A stretch of DNA of 64,000 nt from VBCG01 sp044226535 (GCA_044226535.1 JBGAGT010000012.1:62001-126000), one strand, 5' to 3'. Shown: positions 23,702 to 32,674, numbered from the stretch's first letter. Notes: generated from the letters alone by a model not told the origin. Numbers and translations: made by a program.

Positions 23702-24601
23702 TTACTTCGCCGCGGCGACCATGTAGTCGACGGCGGCCTGCACCGCGGCATCGGACAGGGTCGTGTTGCCGCCCTTGGGCGGCATCATGCCGGTCTTGCC
23801 CTGGAAGCCCGCAATGGCGTGCTGGTGGAGCATGGGAAGACCTTCGGCGATGCGCGGCGCCCAGGACGCCTTGTCACCGAACTTGGGTGCGCCGGCGATG
23901 CCCGTGCCGTGGCAGACATGGCAGGTCGCCTCGTAGGTGGCCTTGCCATCGACGGCGCCGGCCTTGGCGGGCGCCGCCGCTGCGACGGCGCCGACTGCCG
24001 CGCCCGAAGCGGGGACCGCCGCGACCGCTGCGGCGGCGGGCGCAGGGGCAGCCGCCGCGGTCGCCGTTGCGGCACCCGCCGCGGCAGTGGTGGTCGCGGC
24101 CGGCGCAGCCTTGGGTTCGGCGAACTTGGCGCCCGACTGGTTGGCCATGAACACGACCGCGCGCGCCATGTCGTCGTCGAAGAGGTCGGCGTTGCCGCCC
24201 CTGGGCGGCATCATCCCGGTCTTGCCCGTGAAGCCCGCGATGGCGTGCTTCACCAGCGTGTCGAGGCCCTGCGCGATGCGCGGGGCCCACGCAGCGTTGT
24301 CGCCGACCTTGGGCGCACCGGCCAGCCCTGCCTCGTGGCAGGTCTTGCAGACCTGCGCGTACACCTGGTCGCCCGCGAGCGCGACGTGCGGCGCATTGGG
24401 ATCGGCGACCTCGACACGGCCCACCGGCGCGATGCGCGCCTGCCGCGCGGCTTCGTCGTCGCGCGCACCGGTCATGCCGCTGGTCACGAGTTGCGAAAGC
24501 AGCACGATCACGGTGATCGGCACCACGAAAGCGAGCACGACGACGATGACGAGCTGCTTCGGCGTCTTGATGGGGGACTGGTGCTGGTGGTCTTCCGACA
24601 T
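23702..24601 (-). CDS. Membrane-anchored dihaem cytochrome c (c5-like)
   Basis: A 299-residue protein with one N-terminal membrane anchor (about residues 17-40, VIVVVLAFVVPITVIVLLSQ) and two class I cytochrome c domains, each with a haem-binding C-x-x-C-H (CKTCHEAG and CHVCHGTG) and an axial Met in GKTGMMPPRGG / GKTGMMPPKGG. The domains are alike over about 85 residues, pointing to internal duplication, and are joined by a roughly 55-residue Ala-rich linker. Such c5 proteins carry electrons in the periplasm to terminal oxidases. A TATAAT box lies 45-50 bp upstream of the ATG on the minus strand (24651-24646), without a clear -35. Confidence 0.9.
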   Translation of the reverse strand: MSEDHQHQSPIKTPKQLVIVVVLAFVVPITVIVLLSQLVTSGMTGARDDEAARQARIAPVGRVEVADPNAPHVALAGDQVYAQVCKTCHEAGLAGAPKVGDNAAWAPRIAQGLDTLVKHAIAGFTGKTGMMPPRGGNADLFDDDMARAVVFMANQSGAKFAEPKAAPAATTTAAAGAATATAAAAPAPAAAAVAAVPASGAAVGAVAAAAPAKAGAVDGKATYEATCHVCHGTGIAGAPKFGDKASWAPRIAEGLPMLHQHAIAGFQGKTGMMPPKGGNTTLSDAAVQAAVDYMVAAAK

Positions 24602-24719
24602 GGTCGCGGCGGTCCGGCGTCTGGGATTGGGGGCAAAAGACCGCAATTATACCCAAGCGACCTCGCTTGGGCGCTGCGAGGGCCCGCGCGGGACCCCGCG
24701 TAGTACAATCGCCCGCCTC

Positions 24720-24796
24720 GCGCCCGTAGCTCAGTTGGATAGAGTATTGGTTTCCGAAGCCAAGGGTCACAGGTTCGAATCCTGTCGGGCGCGCCA
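24720..24796 (+). tRNA. tRNA-Arg, anticodon CCG
   Basis: A 77-nt cloverleaf: acceptor GCGCCCG/CGGGCGC, D-arm GCTC-AGTTGGATA-GAGT, anticodon arm TTGGT-TTCCGAA-GCCAA (anticodon CCG, reading CGG), T-arm ACAGG-TTCGAAT-CCTGT, with discriminator G and encoded CCA. A TACAAT box at 24704-24709 is a likely -10 element, without a convincing -35. Confidence 0.97.
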
Positions 24797-24863
24797 GTCC
24801 CCCGCTTCGCGGATCGCCGCTCGAACCATGGCGTCCGCTCCCTCGTCCACGGCCTGACCGACC

Positions 24864-25556
24864 CTAGCGCGCCCCGCCGGGAGGACGCTGCGCCATTGCG
24901 CCCTCGACCAGCACGCGGATGGTCCAGCGCTTGAGCCGAGCGATCTCGACGTCGCGAAGGCGCAGGACGTCCTTGCAGGCCACGATCGATTCCGGGCCGA
25001 TGACCAGCGCCAGCGCGCGCTCGAGCATGCGCAGCGCGTCGGCGTCGAAACGCGCGCGCGCCGGTGCGAGCGCCGCGGCGATCAGCGGTGAGCGGCGGTT
25101 CTGGCGTGGCGGAAGATCGGCGTTGCCGCGCGCCCGGGCGGTGAGGGTGTGCGCGAGCATGGTGCGCACCGCGAGCTCGTGCTCGGCGACCACGCCCGAG
25201 ACCGCCCGATCCACCTCGATCACGCGCGACACCGGGTCGTCGTCCCGGGTGTGCGCGAGGACGTCGTCCGCGGAGGGCGTCGCGACCTCGATGGCCGACT
25301 CGAGGTGCAGCGCCTCGATGCTCGGGAAATAGCGATAGGCCGTGGCGCGGGACACCAGCGCCTCGGCTGCGACCTCGTCGAGCGTCGGGCTCAGCCCCTG
25401 CGCAACCAGGCGTGCGGCGGCGTCGAGCAGCGACTTGCGCGTGCGCAGCTTCTGGTTGGGGCGCCCCGTGGCCGGCGCGCGCGGCGGCGGCGACGCGCCC
25501 CGCTTCGCCGGCTTGCGCGGCGTCGCGGGCGAGCCGCGCGACCGGCGGACGCTCAT
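24864..25556 (-). CDS. TetR-family transcriptional regulator
   Basis: A 230-residue TetR-type repressor. After a basic, Pro/Ala-rich N-terminus (about 35 residues) comes the helix-turn-helix (about 37-85: KSLLDAAARLVAQGLSPTLD, EVAAEALVSRATAYRYFPSI), then an all-helical ligand domain with no assignable ligand. It overlaps the upstream SnoaL-like gene by 4 bp (ATGA), so both come from the promoter at 26006-26034, whose spacer is a palindrome. Autorepression is therefore likely. A TetR regulator co-transcribed with the enzyme it controls suggests control by a small-molecule substrate. Confidence 0.88.
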   Translation of the reverse strand: MSVRRSRGSPATPRKPAKRGASPPPRAPATGRPNQKLRTRKSLLDAAARLVAQGLSPTLDEVAAEALVSRATAYRYFPSIEALHLESAIEVATPSADDVLAHTRDDDPVSRVIEVDRAVSGVVAEHELAVRTMLAHTLTARARGNADLPPRQNRRSPLIAAALAPARARFDADALRMLERALALVIGPESIVACKDVLRLRDVEIARLKRWTIRVLVEGAMAQRPPGGAR

Positions 25557-25972
25557 GCCGGCAGCTGCCGGATGATCGCCGCGAGGTCCACCCAGACGTT
25601 CTCGCGGCGGATCGCGCCGTCGGGCGCGAACTCGAGGATGTGCAGCAGCCTGAACTCGAGCGGCCTCCCGCGGCCTTCGATGCCGAAGGGCGCGCCCGGG
25701 GCATGCCCGCGCCAGATCGATTCGTCGACCATGAAGCCGTCGCCGTGCAGGCGGCGCAGGCACTCGACGCCACTGCCGGCGAGGTCGGCGAACATGCGCT
25801 CGTAGAACGGACGCGCCGCGTCGCGGCCGACGGTCGGGCCGCCCGGCGCGCCGACGATGTCGTGCTCGACGTCGGCGGCGAGCGTGGCGACCACGCCGTC
25901 GACGTCGTCGCGTGCCTCGTAGCCGAAGTGCTCGTCGAGGCGGTCGTCCATCTGCTGCGGTGTGAGTGCCAT
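25553..25972 (-). CDS. SnoaL-like / NTF2-fold protein
   Basis: A 139-residue cone-shaped NTF2-fold protein of the SnoaL type (ester cyclases, ketosteroid-isomerase-like enzymes and many of unknown role). Family features are MDDRLDEHFGYEARDDVDGV at the N-terminus, AADVEHDIVGAPGGPTVGRD, and RLLHILEFAPDGAIRRENVWVDLAAI at the end. The start at 25972 was chosen for the GGGGAGA ribosome-binding site; an in-frame start 16 codons upstream would lie right at the promoter. It heads a two-gene operon with the TetR gene. The substrate is unknown. Confidence 0.8.
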   Translation of the reverse strand: MALTPQQMDDRLDEHFGYEARDDVDGVVATLAADVEHDIVGAPGGPTVGRDAARPFYERMFADLAGSGVECLRRLHGDGFMVDESIWRGHAPGAPFGIEGRGRPLEFRLLHILEFAPDGAIRRENVWVDLAAIIRQLPA

Positions 25973-26005
25973 CGGGATCTCCCCGGGGGACGGTCGATGG
26001 CGCGC

Positions 26006-26034
26006 ATGGTAATGAGACAAATGTCTCGTGTCAA
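26006..26034 (-). promoter_or_regulatory. Promoter with TetR-type operator in its spacer
   Basis: On the minus strand a perfect TTGACA (26034-26029) and TACCAT (26011-26006) are 17 bp apart. The palindrome GAGACA-AA-TGTCTC (26014-26027) lies almost exactly within the spacer, so a bound repressor would exclude RNA polymerase. The TetR protein of the downstream operon is the obvious candidate. Confidence 0.8.
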
Positions 26035-26095
26035 TACTTCCGTCGCACCACGTGGAAAGCCCAGGCGCGGCCCCGCGCGGCCGGCCGGCGCGGTA

Positions 26096-29000
26096 CTAGC
26101 GGAAGCTGCGCCGGTAGAAGATGCCGATGCCGCTGATCACGCCGGCCTCGGCGCGCAGCGTCAGCGTGCGCGTCAGGAGGTACTCGAGGCGCAGCGCCGA
26201 CTGCGCGATCGACAGGCCCTGCTCGTACGACAGCATCAGGCGGTCGTTGATGCGCTTGCCGAAGGAGATCACCTGGTTGTTGGCCGTCGCGCCGCCCGCG
26301 GCGGAGGCGGTCGATTCGGTGCGGATGCTGATGTCGTCGAGGCCCAGGTTGCGCGCGAGCCGGTTGCCCACCGGGCGGCCGTCGCCGCCCAGCATCCACG
26401 CCGAGGCCGCGGCGAGTGCGGCCGCGTTGCCCGCGGTGGCGTTGCCCGGCGCCTGGCCGGTGATCAGCCAGGACAGGGCCTCGGATTCGGGCACCGGCGG
26501 GTTGGAGGTGATGGTGAGGCGCGGCACGCGCACCGTCCCGGTCAGCGCGACGCCGGCCTCCACCGCGGCGTTGCGCCGCAGCGCGACGATGTCGAGCGCG
26601 GGGTTGTCGAGCGGGCCGTCGAAGGTCAGGCGGCCGCGGTCGATGGCGAGCTCCTGGCCGAACGCGAAGTAGGTGCCGTGCACGGTGTAGATCGCGCCAT
26701 GGCCCTCCAGCCGCCCGGCCGGCGTGGTGGTGATGCGCACGCGCCCGCCGAGCCGCGCGTCGAGCCCCGCGCCCGAGAACGACAGCGCGCGATTGAGGTC
26801 GGCGTCGATGTCGAGGGCGAGCAACGCCAGCGGCTCGCCGCCGGCGGAATCGGTGCGCGGCGGGCGACCTTCGATGACCACGTCGCTGCCGAGCGCCGCC
26901 GGCGTCGGCGAGTAGGTGATGACGCCGCGGTCGAGCTTCAGCGCGCCGGCCAGCGCCACGCGTCCGTCGGCGATGGTCATCGTGCCGTCGCCGCTCACCA
27001 CCAGCTGCGCGTCGGGCCGGTTGAGCGCGCGGAACTGCCGTGCCTGCCACTTGATGCGCGTGCCGTCGCCGGGCGCGTTGCCGCGCGCCAGCACGCCGCT
27101 GGCGGTGAAGCTGCCGTCGCCGCCGTGCAGCGCGAGCTCCTGCAGCGACAGCGTGTCCTGCGCAAGGGTCGCGCGCAACCGCCCGTCGCGGATGGCCACA
27201 CCCCACTGCGGCGCGTCGACGCGCAACCCGTCGCCCTTCATCGAGCCGGCCAGCACCGGCTTGCGCGGGGTGCCGGTGGCGGTGAGGTCGAGCGTGGCGT
27301 TGCCGTCGACCACGGCCGAGGTGCCGATCCAGGGTTGGTAGGGCGCGAGCGTGTCGAGCCGCGCGACGAGGTGCGCCTCGAGCGGCGCGTCGAGCCACGC
27401 TGCGGGCTCCGCGCCGGCGGCCACCGACGCGGTGAGCTTTGCGTTGCCCGCGCGCAGCGAGGCGAGCTCGACCTCGAGCGCGATCGCATCGTCCTTCATG
27501 CGCGCGGCGAGGGTGAGGCGCTCGATGCCCAGCGGGTACTGGCGGAAGCTCGCCGAGCTCGCGTCGGCGCCGTACAGGTCGCCCGATTCGCGCGCGATGT
27601 CGATACTGCCGTTGATGCGCGGCGCGGCCGCGACGTCCCAGCGGCCCGACAGCGTGAGCGTGGAGCCGAAGGTCAGCGGGTGGCCCGCCACGCGCGCGAG
27701 GGCCTCGAGCGGCAGCGCGTGGAACGCTCCCGTGGTCGACACGCGCCCGTGGTCGACGTCGAGCGCGTCGATCGCGAGCGAGCCGCCGGCGAAAGCGATG
27801 CGCAGCCCGCGCGCGCCGGCCCGCTCGGGCGTCCACTCGAGCGCCGCCGGCGCCTCGAGCTTCGCCACCAGCGTGCCGCCGACCGCGGCCTCGTCGAGCG
27901 TGCCCTTCCACGAGGTCACCGCGCGGCCGTCGCTGGCGAGCGTGCCGTGCGCGGCGAGGTCGAGGTGGTCCCCACCGCCTTGCACGGTGACGGCGACCTT
28001 GTGCGCCGCGAGGCTGCCCTGGACGGCGAGCGTGGCCTCGTCGATCTCGCGCGGGCCGAGCGCCAGGCCCCTGGCGCGCGCGGCGATGTCGACGCGGCGA
28101 TCGGCGAGCGAGGCCGTGAGGCCACCCGGCGCGACGTCGGCCTCGATGTCGAGCGAGCCGATGCGCTCGCCGCGCGCGTTGGCGAAGCCCGCCAGCGCGA
28201 GCCTGCCGTGGCCGCCGATCGACTGCGTGGTGACGGCGAGGGAGGCCTGCACGTCCAGCGAGCCACTGCGGGTGCCGCCCAGCAGGGCCGGCGCGAGGGG
28301 CACCAGCTCCGCGACCTTGGGTGCCGACAGCGATACCTCGAGCGTGTCCCCCGGCCGCCCCGAGTCGCCGTGCACCGTGAGCTTCGCGCCGGCGAGTGCC
28401 AGCTCGACCGCGACATCGCGCGCATTGCCGTGCGAAAGCGCGGCGCCCAGGCTGCCGGTGAGCGGCGCGCCGGCGAGCCGCGAGCTCGGCGCGAGCCTCG
28501 CGTCGACGCGCGCCGCCAGCGCAGGCTCGAGCGTGCCGGCGACCACCAGCGTGCCGTCGATCGATCCCTTGGGGACGTCGGCGAAGCGCGAGGGATCGAA
28601 GCCGCCGGCGGTGGCGTCGACCCTGAACGCGCGATCGCCGTCGAGCGCGAGCGAGGCGGTGCCGTCGAGCACCCCGCCGGGTGCGGTGAGCCGCGCGCGC
28701 GAAAGCGTGACGCGGCGCTCGGCGAGACGGGCGTCGAGCTCCAGCGCGAGGCCCCGCGCGGCATCGGCGAGGCGGCCGCTGGCGGTCTGCGAGCGCGCGT
28801 CGCCGGCAAGGCTCAGGCGGCCGCCGATGCGGGTGGCCACCAGCGAGCGGTCGATGCGCGCGAGGTCGATGCCGGCGAGGTCCAGCGTCGCCTGCGTGGC
28901 GCCGCCTTCGAGCTGCACCGTCGCGCTGCCGCTGGCACGCCCGCCCGCGGCCGCGAGCTCGAGCCCCGTGAGCGACAGCGTGTCCCCATGTTGCGCGAAG

Positions 29001-30049
29001 CTCCCCGACGCCGACTCGAGCGGGACGCGCTGCTGGTCGAGACGCCCCGCGCGCGGATTGTCGAGCGCGAACGTGCCCGCGTAGCCGCCGGCCGCGGGCT
29101 TCGCGTGCACGCCGAGCGTCAGCGCGCTGGCGGGCCACGCGGGGTTGATCGACGCGAGGTCGACGTCGCGCGCGTCGACGTCGAGGGTGTCGAAGGGCGC
29201 CGCGGCGAACGGAGTCGCCACCAGCGTGCCGTCGAAGCGCGCCGTGCCCGCCGTGCCCTCCGCGCTGACGCCGATGCGCGCCAGCACGCCGTCGAGCTTC
29301 GCGCGCGCCTCGATCCCCGCGAGCGACTCCTCGCCGGCGAAGCCGATCGCGCCGCCGATGGGAAAGGGTGCGGCGGCGCCGAGCGTGGCGTTGCCGGTGA
29401 CGCGGCCCCGCTCGAAGGCGAGCGTGACGTCGTCGAGCCGGTGCGCGCGCGCGTTGCCGTGGTAGCCGAAGGCGATGCCGGTGACCCGTCCCTTCCGCTC
29501 GCCGAGCTGCCAGTCGAGGGTGGTGATGCTGACGTGCGACAGCGCGACGTCGAGGGGCAGGCCGATGGAGCGCGGCAGCACGTCGGAGGACGCGCCTGCG
29601 GCCGCGCCCGAAGGCGCGATGGCGAGGTCGACGCGGTTCGCGCCCAGCGCGTCGACGCGCAGCTCGCGCGAGGCGAGCGCCGCCGGCTGCCATTCGACGA
29701 ACACGTCCTGCGCGACGATGGTCGCGGTGGGGCCGCGCCAGCGCAGCTCGCGGATGGCGAGCCGCGACAGCAGCGAGCCGCTGGCGCCGCTGATCGAGAG
29801 CCTGCCGTCGGTGAGGCGCTCGACGCGCTTCACCAGGTAGTCGAGGCCGGTGTCGGTGGAGGCGAGGAACAGCACGCTGGCGACGATCACCACGATGCCG
29901 GCCAACACGATGCAGGCCAGCGCGAACAGCGAGCGGATCACGCGGCGCGGCCAGTGACGCGGCTTCGGCCCGCGGGCGGACCCGCCGTTCGATCGGTGGG
30001 TCCCTGCTTGCGCGGGGACGACCGGGTCGTCGCCGCGGCCCGCGCTCAA
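26096..30049 (-). CDS. tamB: Translocation and assembly module protein TamB
   Basis: A 1,317-residue inner-membrane-anchored protein with one N-terminal membrane helix (about residues 40-65, LFALACIVLAGIVVIVASVL), a very long beta-taco region with repeating short hydrophobic strands, and the C-terminal DUF490 (TamB_CTD) domain ending VISGIGIFYRRSFR. TamB spans the periplasm to TamA and takes part in outer-membrane protein insertion and bulk phospholipid transport. The frame opens at TTG 30049, overlapping the tamA stop codon; residues 9-18 then come from a family A repeat. A GTG at 29941 (VIRSLFALA) just before the membrane helix is a plausible alternative start. Confidence 0.9.
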   Translation of the reverse strand: MSAGRGDDPVVPAQAGTHRSNGGSARGPKPRHWPRRVIRSLFALACIVLAGIVVIVASVLFLASTDTGLDYLVKRVERLTDGRLSISGASGSLLSRLAIRELRWRGPTATIVAQDVFVEWQPAALASRELRVDALGANRVDLAIAPSGAAAGASSDVLPRSIGLPLDVALSHVSITTLDWQLGERKGRVTGIAFGYHGNARAHRLDDVTLAFERGRVTGNATLGAAAPFPIGGAIGFAGEESLAGIEARAKLDGVLARIGVSAEGTAGTARFDGTLVATPFAAAPFDTLDVDARDVDLASINPAWPASALTLGVHAKPAAGGYAGTFALDNPRAGRLDQQRVPLESASGSFAQHGDTLSLTGLELAAAGGRASGSATVQLEGGATQATLDLAGIDLARIDRSLVATRIGGRLSLAGDARSQTASGRLADAARGLALELDARLAERRVTLSRARLTAPGGVLDGTASLALDGDRAFRVDATAGGFDPSRFADVPKGSIDGTLVVAGTLEPALAARVDARLAPSSRLAGAPLTGSLGAALSHGNARDVAVELALAGAKLTVHGDSGRPGDTLEVSLSAPKVAELVPLAPALLGGTRSGSLDVQASLAVTTQSIGGHGRLALAGFANARGERIGSLDIEADVAPGGLTASLADRRVDIAARARGLALGPREIDEATLAVQGSLAAHKVAVTVQGGGDHLDLAAHGTLASDGRAVTSWKGTLDEAAVGGTLVAKLEAPAALEWTPERAGARGLRIAFAGGSLAIDALDVDHGRVSTTGAFHALPLEALARVAGHPLTFGSTLTLSGRWDVAAAPRINGSIDIARESGDLYGADASSASFRQYPLGIERLTLAARMKDDAIALEVELASLRAGNAKLTASVAAGAEPAAWLDAPLEAHLVARLDTLAPYQPWIGTSAVVDGNATLDLTATGTPRKPVLAGSMKGDGLRVDAPQWGVAIRDGRLRATLAQDTLSLQELALHGGDGSFTASGVLARGNAPGDGTRIKWQARQFRALNRPDAQLVVSGDGTMTIADGRVALAGALKLDRGVITYSPTPAALGSDVVIEGRPPRTDSAGGEPLALLALDIDADLNRALSFSGAGLDARLGGRVRITTTPAGRLEGHGAIYTVHGTYFAFGQELAIDRGRLTFDGPLDNPALDIVALRRNAAVEAGVALTGTVRVPRLTITSNPPVPESEALSWLITGQAPGNATAGNAAALAAASAWMLGGDGRPVGNRLARNLGLDDISIRTESTASAAGGATANNQVISFGKRINDRLMLSYEQGLSIAQSALRLEYLLTRTLTLRAEAGVISGIGIFYRRSFR
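29993..30030. repeat. Family A palindromic repeat at the tamB 5' end
   Basis: A degenerate copy (GGTCCCTGC-TTGC-GCGGGGACGACC) at the tamA-tamB junction. If the TTG start is used it encodes PVVPAQAGTHR of TamB, the same kind of peptide as encoded by family A copies elsewhere. Confidence 0.7.
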
Positions 30050-32004
30050 AACGTCAGCCCCACCGAGAAGTGCAGGCGCAGGCTGTGCGCATCCTGCCCG
30101 TACGCGAGGTCGAGCTTGAAGGGCCCGATCGGCGTGTTGAAGCGGCCGCCGACGCCGTAGCCCAGCGCGAGGTGGGAGAGGTCGCCGACCTTGTCGACCG
30201 CGTTGCCCGCGTCGGCGAACACCGCGAGGCCCCAGAACGGCGAGAACCAGCGCGTCAGCTCGGCGCTGGCGAGCGCGTAGTAGCGGCCCGGGACGATGGC
30301 GCTGCCCTCGCGCACCCCGAGGCTCTCATACGCATAGCCGCGCACCGTGGTGTCGCCGCCGGTGCGGAACAAGAGCGCCGAGGGCACGCCCTCGCGCGAG
30401 TCGGCGATGACGGCGCCCATCTCGGCGCGCGTCGTCACCGACAGGTCGTAGGGCAGCGGCGTCCACGACGCGAACTGGCCGATCACCCGGCCGAAGCCGC
30501 GCGACGACACGCCCGGCACGCCGCCGCCGCCCGTCAGCGCGACGTTGAAGCCGCGCGTCGGCGCGGCGAGCACGTCGGTGCGGCGCCAGATGCGCACGGC
30601 CTCGAGGTACAGCGCATGCGCGTTCGACTCGTCGGCGTCGAGCGGGCGCTGCTGGTCGATGTAGTACGCCGCGCCGAAGGCCCAGTTGTCGCGCTCCTCG
30701 AGCGCCTGGCGGCGTATGCCGATGACGCCGGTCTCGGTGACGAGGTTCTCGACGTCGGTGCGGTCGAAGGAGCCGAACACGCTGTCGATCCATCCGCCGG
30801 CGGTGGGTGGCGCGGTCAGTCGCACGCCGATGCTCTTCTCGATGCTCTCGAGGCGCATGTCGACGTTGAGCTGGCGTCCCTTGTCGTCGACGTCGACATC
30901 GCGCCACGACAGGTTGAAGCGGAAGCTGCGGTCGGTCGAGTAGCCGATGCCGGTGTCGAGGTGGCGCGTCGGCGCCTCGATGACGGCGACGTCGACCGGC
31001 GCGCTGCCGGCGGTGCCGGCCGTGGTGTCGATCAGCGCCTGCACGCTGGCGAAGTAGCCCGAGCCGTTCAGGCGCCGCACGAACTGGTCGAGGGTGTCGG
31101 CGTCGAAGTCGTCGCCGGGACGGAACGTCGCGTAGTTGCGCACCAGCGCCTCGGGGTAGCGCTCGAGGCCGCGGATGCGGATCTCGCCGAAGCGGAAGCG
31201 CGGCCCGCTGTCGATGGCGATCGAGAGGTCGGCGGCGTGCTCGCCGGGGACGATCGAGGCCTCGCTGGCGTGGATGGCCGCCGCGGCGAAGCCGTTGCGC
31301 GCCACCTCGTTGACGGCGGCATCCTTGGCGGCGGTCCAGCGCGACTGCGTGAACACCTCGCCCGCCGGAAGCCGCCATTGCGCGCGGACGCGCTCGACCA
31401 CCGCGCGCGCACGTTCGTCGCCTGCGGCCTCGCCCTCGACGTCGATGCGCACGCTGCGGATGCGCGTGGGCTCGCCCGGGACGACCTGCAGCGACACGCG
31501 TGCGGGCTGCGCGCGCGCGTCGACGGTCACCGAAACCTGCGGCGAGAAGAAGCCCGCCGCGGCCGCGACGTCCTTCGCCTCGTCGACGGCCTCGCGCGCG
31601 AGCATGTCGAACAGCGGCATCGTCATGTCCTCGAACGACTGCCAGCGCACGAGGCCGACGCTCGACTGGAGGCCGTCGTGCAGCTCGCGCGGGGCGTCGA
31701 GCACGACGGTGTAGCGGAAGACCTCGGCGCGCGCGCCTTCCGCAGGCGCTATGGTGGCGTCGGACGACGCGCCGGCCGGTGCGGCAGCGGGCGCGGTGGC
31801 CGGTGCGGCAGCGGGCGCGGTGGCCGGTGCGGCAGTGGCTGTGGCGGGTGCAGCGTCCGGCGCAGTGGCCTGCGCCGGCGATGGGGCGGGAAGGGGCTCG
31901 GGCTCAGCCGCGCGAAGCGTCGCGGGCGCCGCTGCGCAGAGCGCCAGCGTCAGCGCCAGGCATCGTGTCGCGCGCCGGATCCGCGGTGCCGTCCGCGGGT
32001 GCAT
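30046..32004 (-). CDS. tamA: Translocation and assembly module outer-membrane protein TamA (Omp85 family)
   Basis: A 652-residue Omp85 protein: signal peptide (about residues 1-33, LALTLALCAAAPATLRAA), an Ala/Pro/Thr-rich linker with imperfect ATAPAAAPA repeats, POTRA-type domains (about 100-330, including PTRIRSVRIDVEGEA and FGEIRIRGLERYPEAL) and a C-terminal 16-strand barrel with FRTGGDTTVRGYAYESLG (the L6 VRGY motif) and a final Phe (LHFSVGLTF), the BAM recognition signal. The ATG at 32004 lies inside the upstream lipoprotein gene, a 101-bp overlap, larger than usual but needed to include a full signal peptide. It forms the TAM complex with TamB, whose gene overlaps its stop codon. Confidence 0.9.
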   Translation of the reverse strand: MHPRTAPRIRRATRCLALTLALCAAAPATLRAAEPEPLPAPSPAQATAPDAAPATATAAPATAPAAAPATAPAAAPAGASSDATIAPAEGARAEVFRYTVVLDAPRELHDGLQSSVGLVRWQSFEDMTMPLFDMLAREAVDEAKDVAAAAGFFSPQVSVTVDARAQPARVSLQVVPGEPTRIRSVRIDVEGEAAGDERARAVVERVRAQWRLPAGEVFTQSRWTAAKDAAVNEVARNGFAAAAIHASEASIVPGEHAADLSIAIDSGPRFRFGEIRIRGLERYPEALVRNYATFRPGDDFDADTLDQFVRRLNGSGYFASVQALIDTTAGTAGSAPVDVAVIEAPTRHLDTGIGYSTDRSFRFNLSWRDVDVDDKGRQLNVDMRLESIEKSIGVRLTAPPTAGGWIDSVFGSFDRTDVENLVTETGVIGIRRQALEERDNWAFGAAYYIDQQRPLDADESNAHALYLEAVRIWRRTDVLAAPTRGFNVALTGGGGVPGVSSRGFGRVIGQFASWTPLPYDLSVTTRAEMGAVIADSREGVPSALLFRTGGDTTVRGYAYESLGVREGSAIVPGRYYALASAELTRWFSPFWGLAVFADAGNAVDKVGDLSHLALGYGVGGRFNTPIGPFKLDLAYGQDAHSLRLHFSVGLTF

Positions 32005-32365
32005 CGCAACCCATCTGGCATTCGGCGGGTTGCGGTGTGGGTTGCGGAGCGGCATCGCGCGTATCGGGGGTGGCGCCGGCGTCGAAGGGCACGAGCGGTG
32101 GATGGTCGGGGTTCCAGCCGCGCGGGTAGTCGAGCGGCTGCATGGCCGGCGGCGGCACGTATTCGGGCGGGTTCAGCACCGGCAGTTCCGGCACCGGCTC
32201 GCGCGGCCAGTTGAGATCATACGGCGCCGGCATTCCGCTCAAGAACCAGATGAACGGGTCCTCGCGGCCAGCGACGAAGCGGCTCTGGTTGTTCATGTAG
32301 CTCGCGCACCCGCCCAGGGAGGCGAGGGTGGCGACGATGCAGGCTGCGAAGAGAAGGCGACGCAT
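31904..32365 (-). CDS. Lipoprotein of unknown function upstream of tamA
   Basis: A 153-residue lipoprotein with signal peptide and lipobox LASLGGC (Cys at about 18), a conserved-looking segment SYMNNQSRFVAGREDPFIWF, then Pro-rich sequence (PVPELPVLNPPEYVPPP). The last third, rich in Ala/Asp/Pro, lies in the overlap with tamA and may be unconstrained. No known domain is recognised. Its place directly before tamA-tamB, with overlap, suggests an outer-membrane-related role, but this is inference. The first 18 residues are a clear signal, which fixes the start at 32365. Confidence 0.6.
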   Translation of the reverse strand: MRRLLFAACIVATLASLGGCASYMNNQSRFVAGREDPFIWFLSGMPAPYDLNWPREPVPELPVLNPPEYVPPPAMQPLDYPRGWNPDHPPLVPFDAGATPDTRDAAPQPTPQPAECQMGCDAPADGTADPARDTMPGADAGALRSGARDASRG

Positions 32366-32674
32366 GGCAACGCTCCGGCGGTTTCCCCTTGCGGCGAGTT
32401 TCGCACAATCCTTTAAAAACGCGTAGCAAACCGCCGTACGGCAAGCGGATCGGAGCCGGCGGCGTCGCATCGCCGCACCGGCCGGGCAGGGACGGCGCCC
32501 CGGCGCGCCCCTCGGCGCGGCGGCTGCGGCGGGCCACCGGCACCCCGCCGCCCCGGCTGCCCGCGGGTCGCCGCAAAAAAGCCGCTTTCATGCCGCCGGC
32601 ATAGCCTCGGTTCGCCCCGCGGGGCCCCGAGACTCGCGGAAGCCTGTGGAATCGGAGGCCGGGGGGCGCCTTTT

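Noticed and set aside
25412..30160. A 1,582-codon open frame on the plus strand opposite tamB
   Set aside because: Extremely high GC removes stop codons from antisense frames; the translation is Arg/Ala/Gly-rich without domain order, while the minus strand encodes a full TamB.
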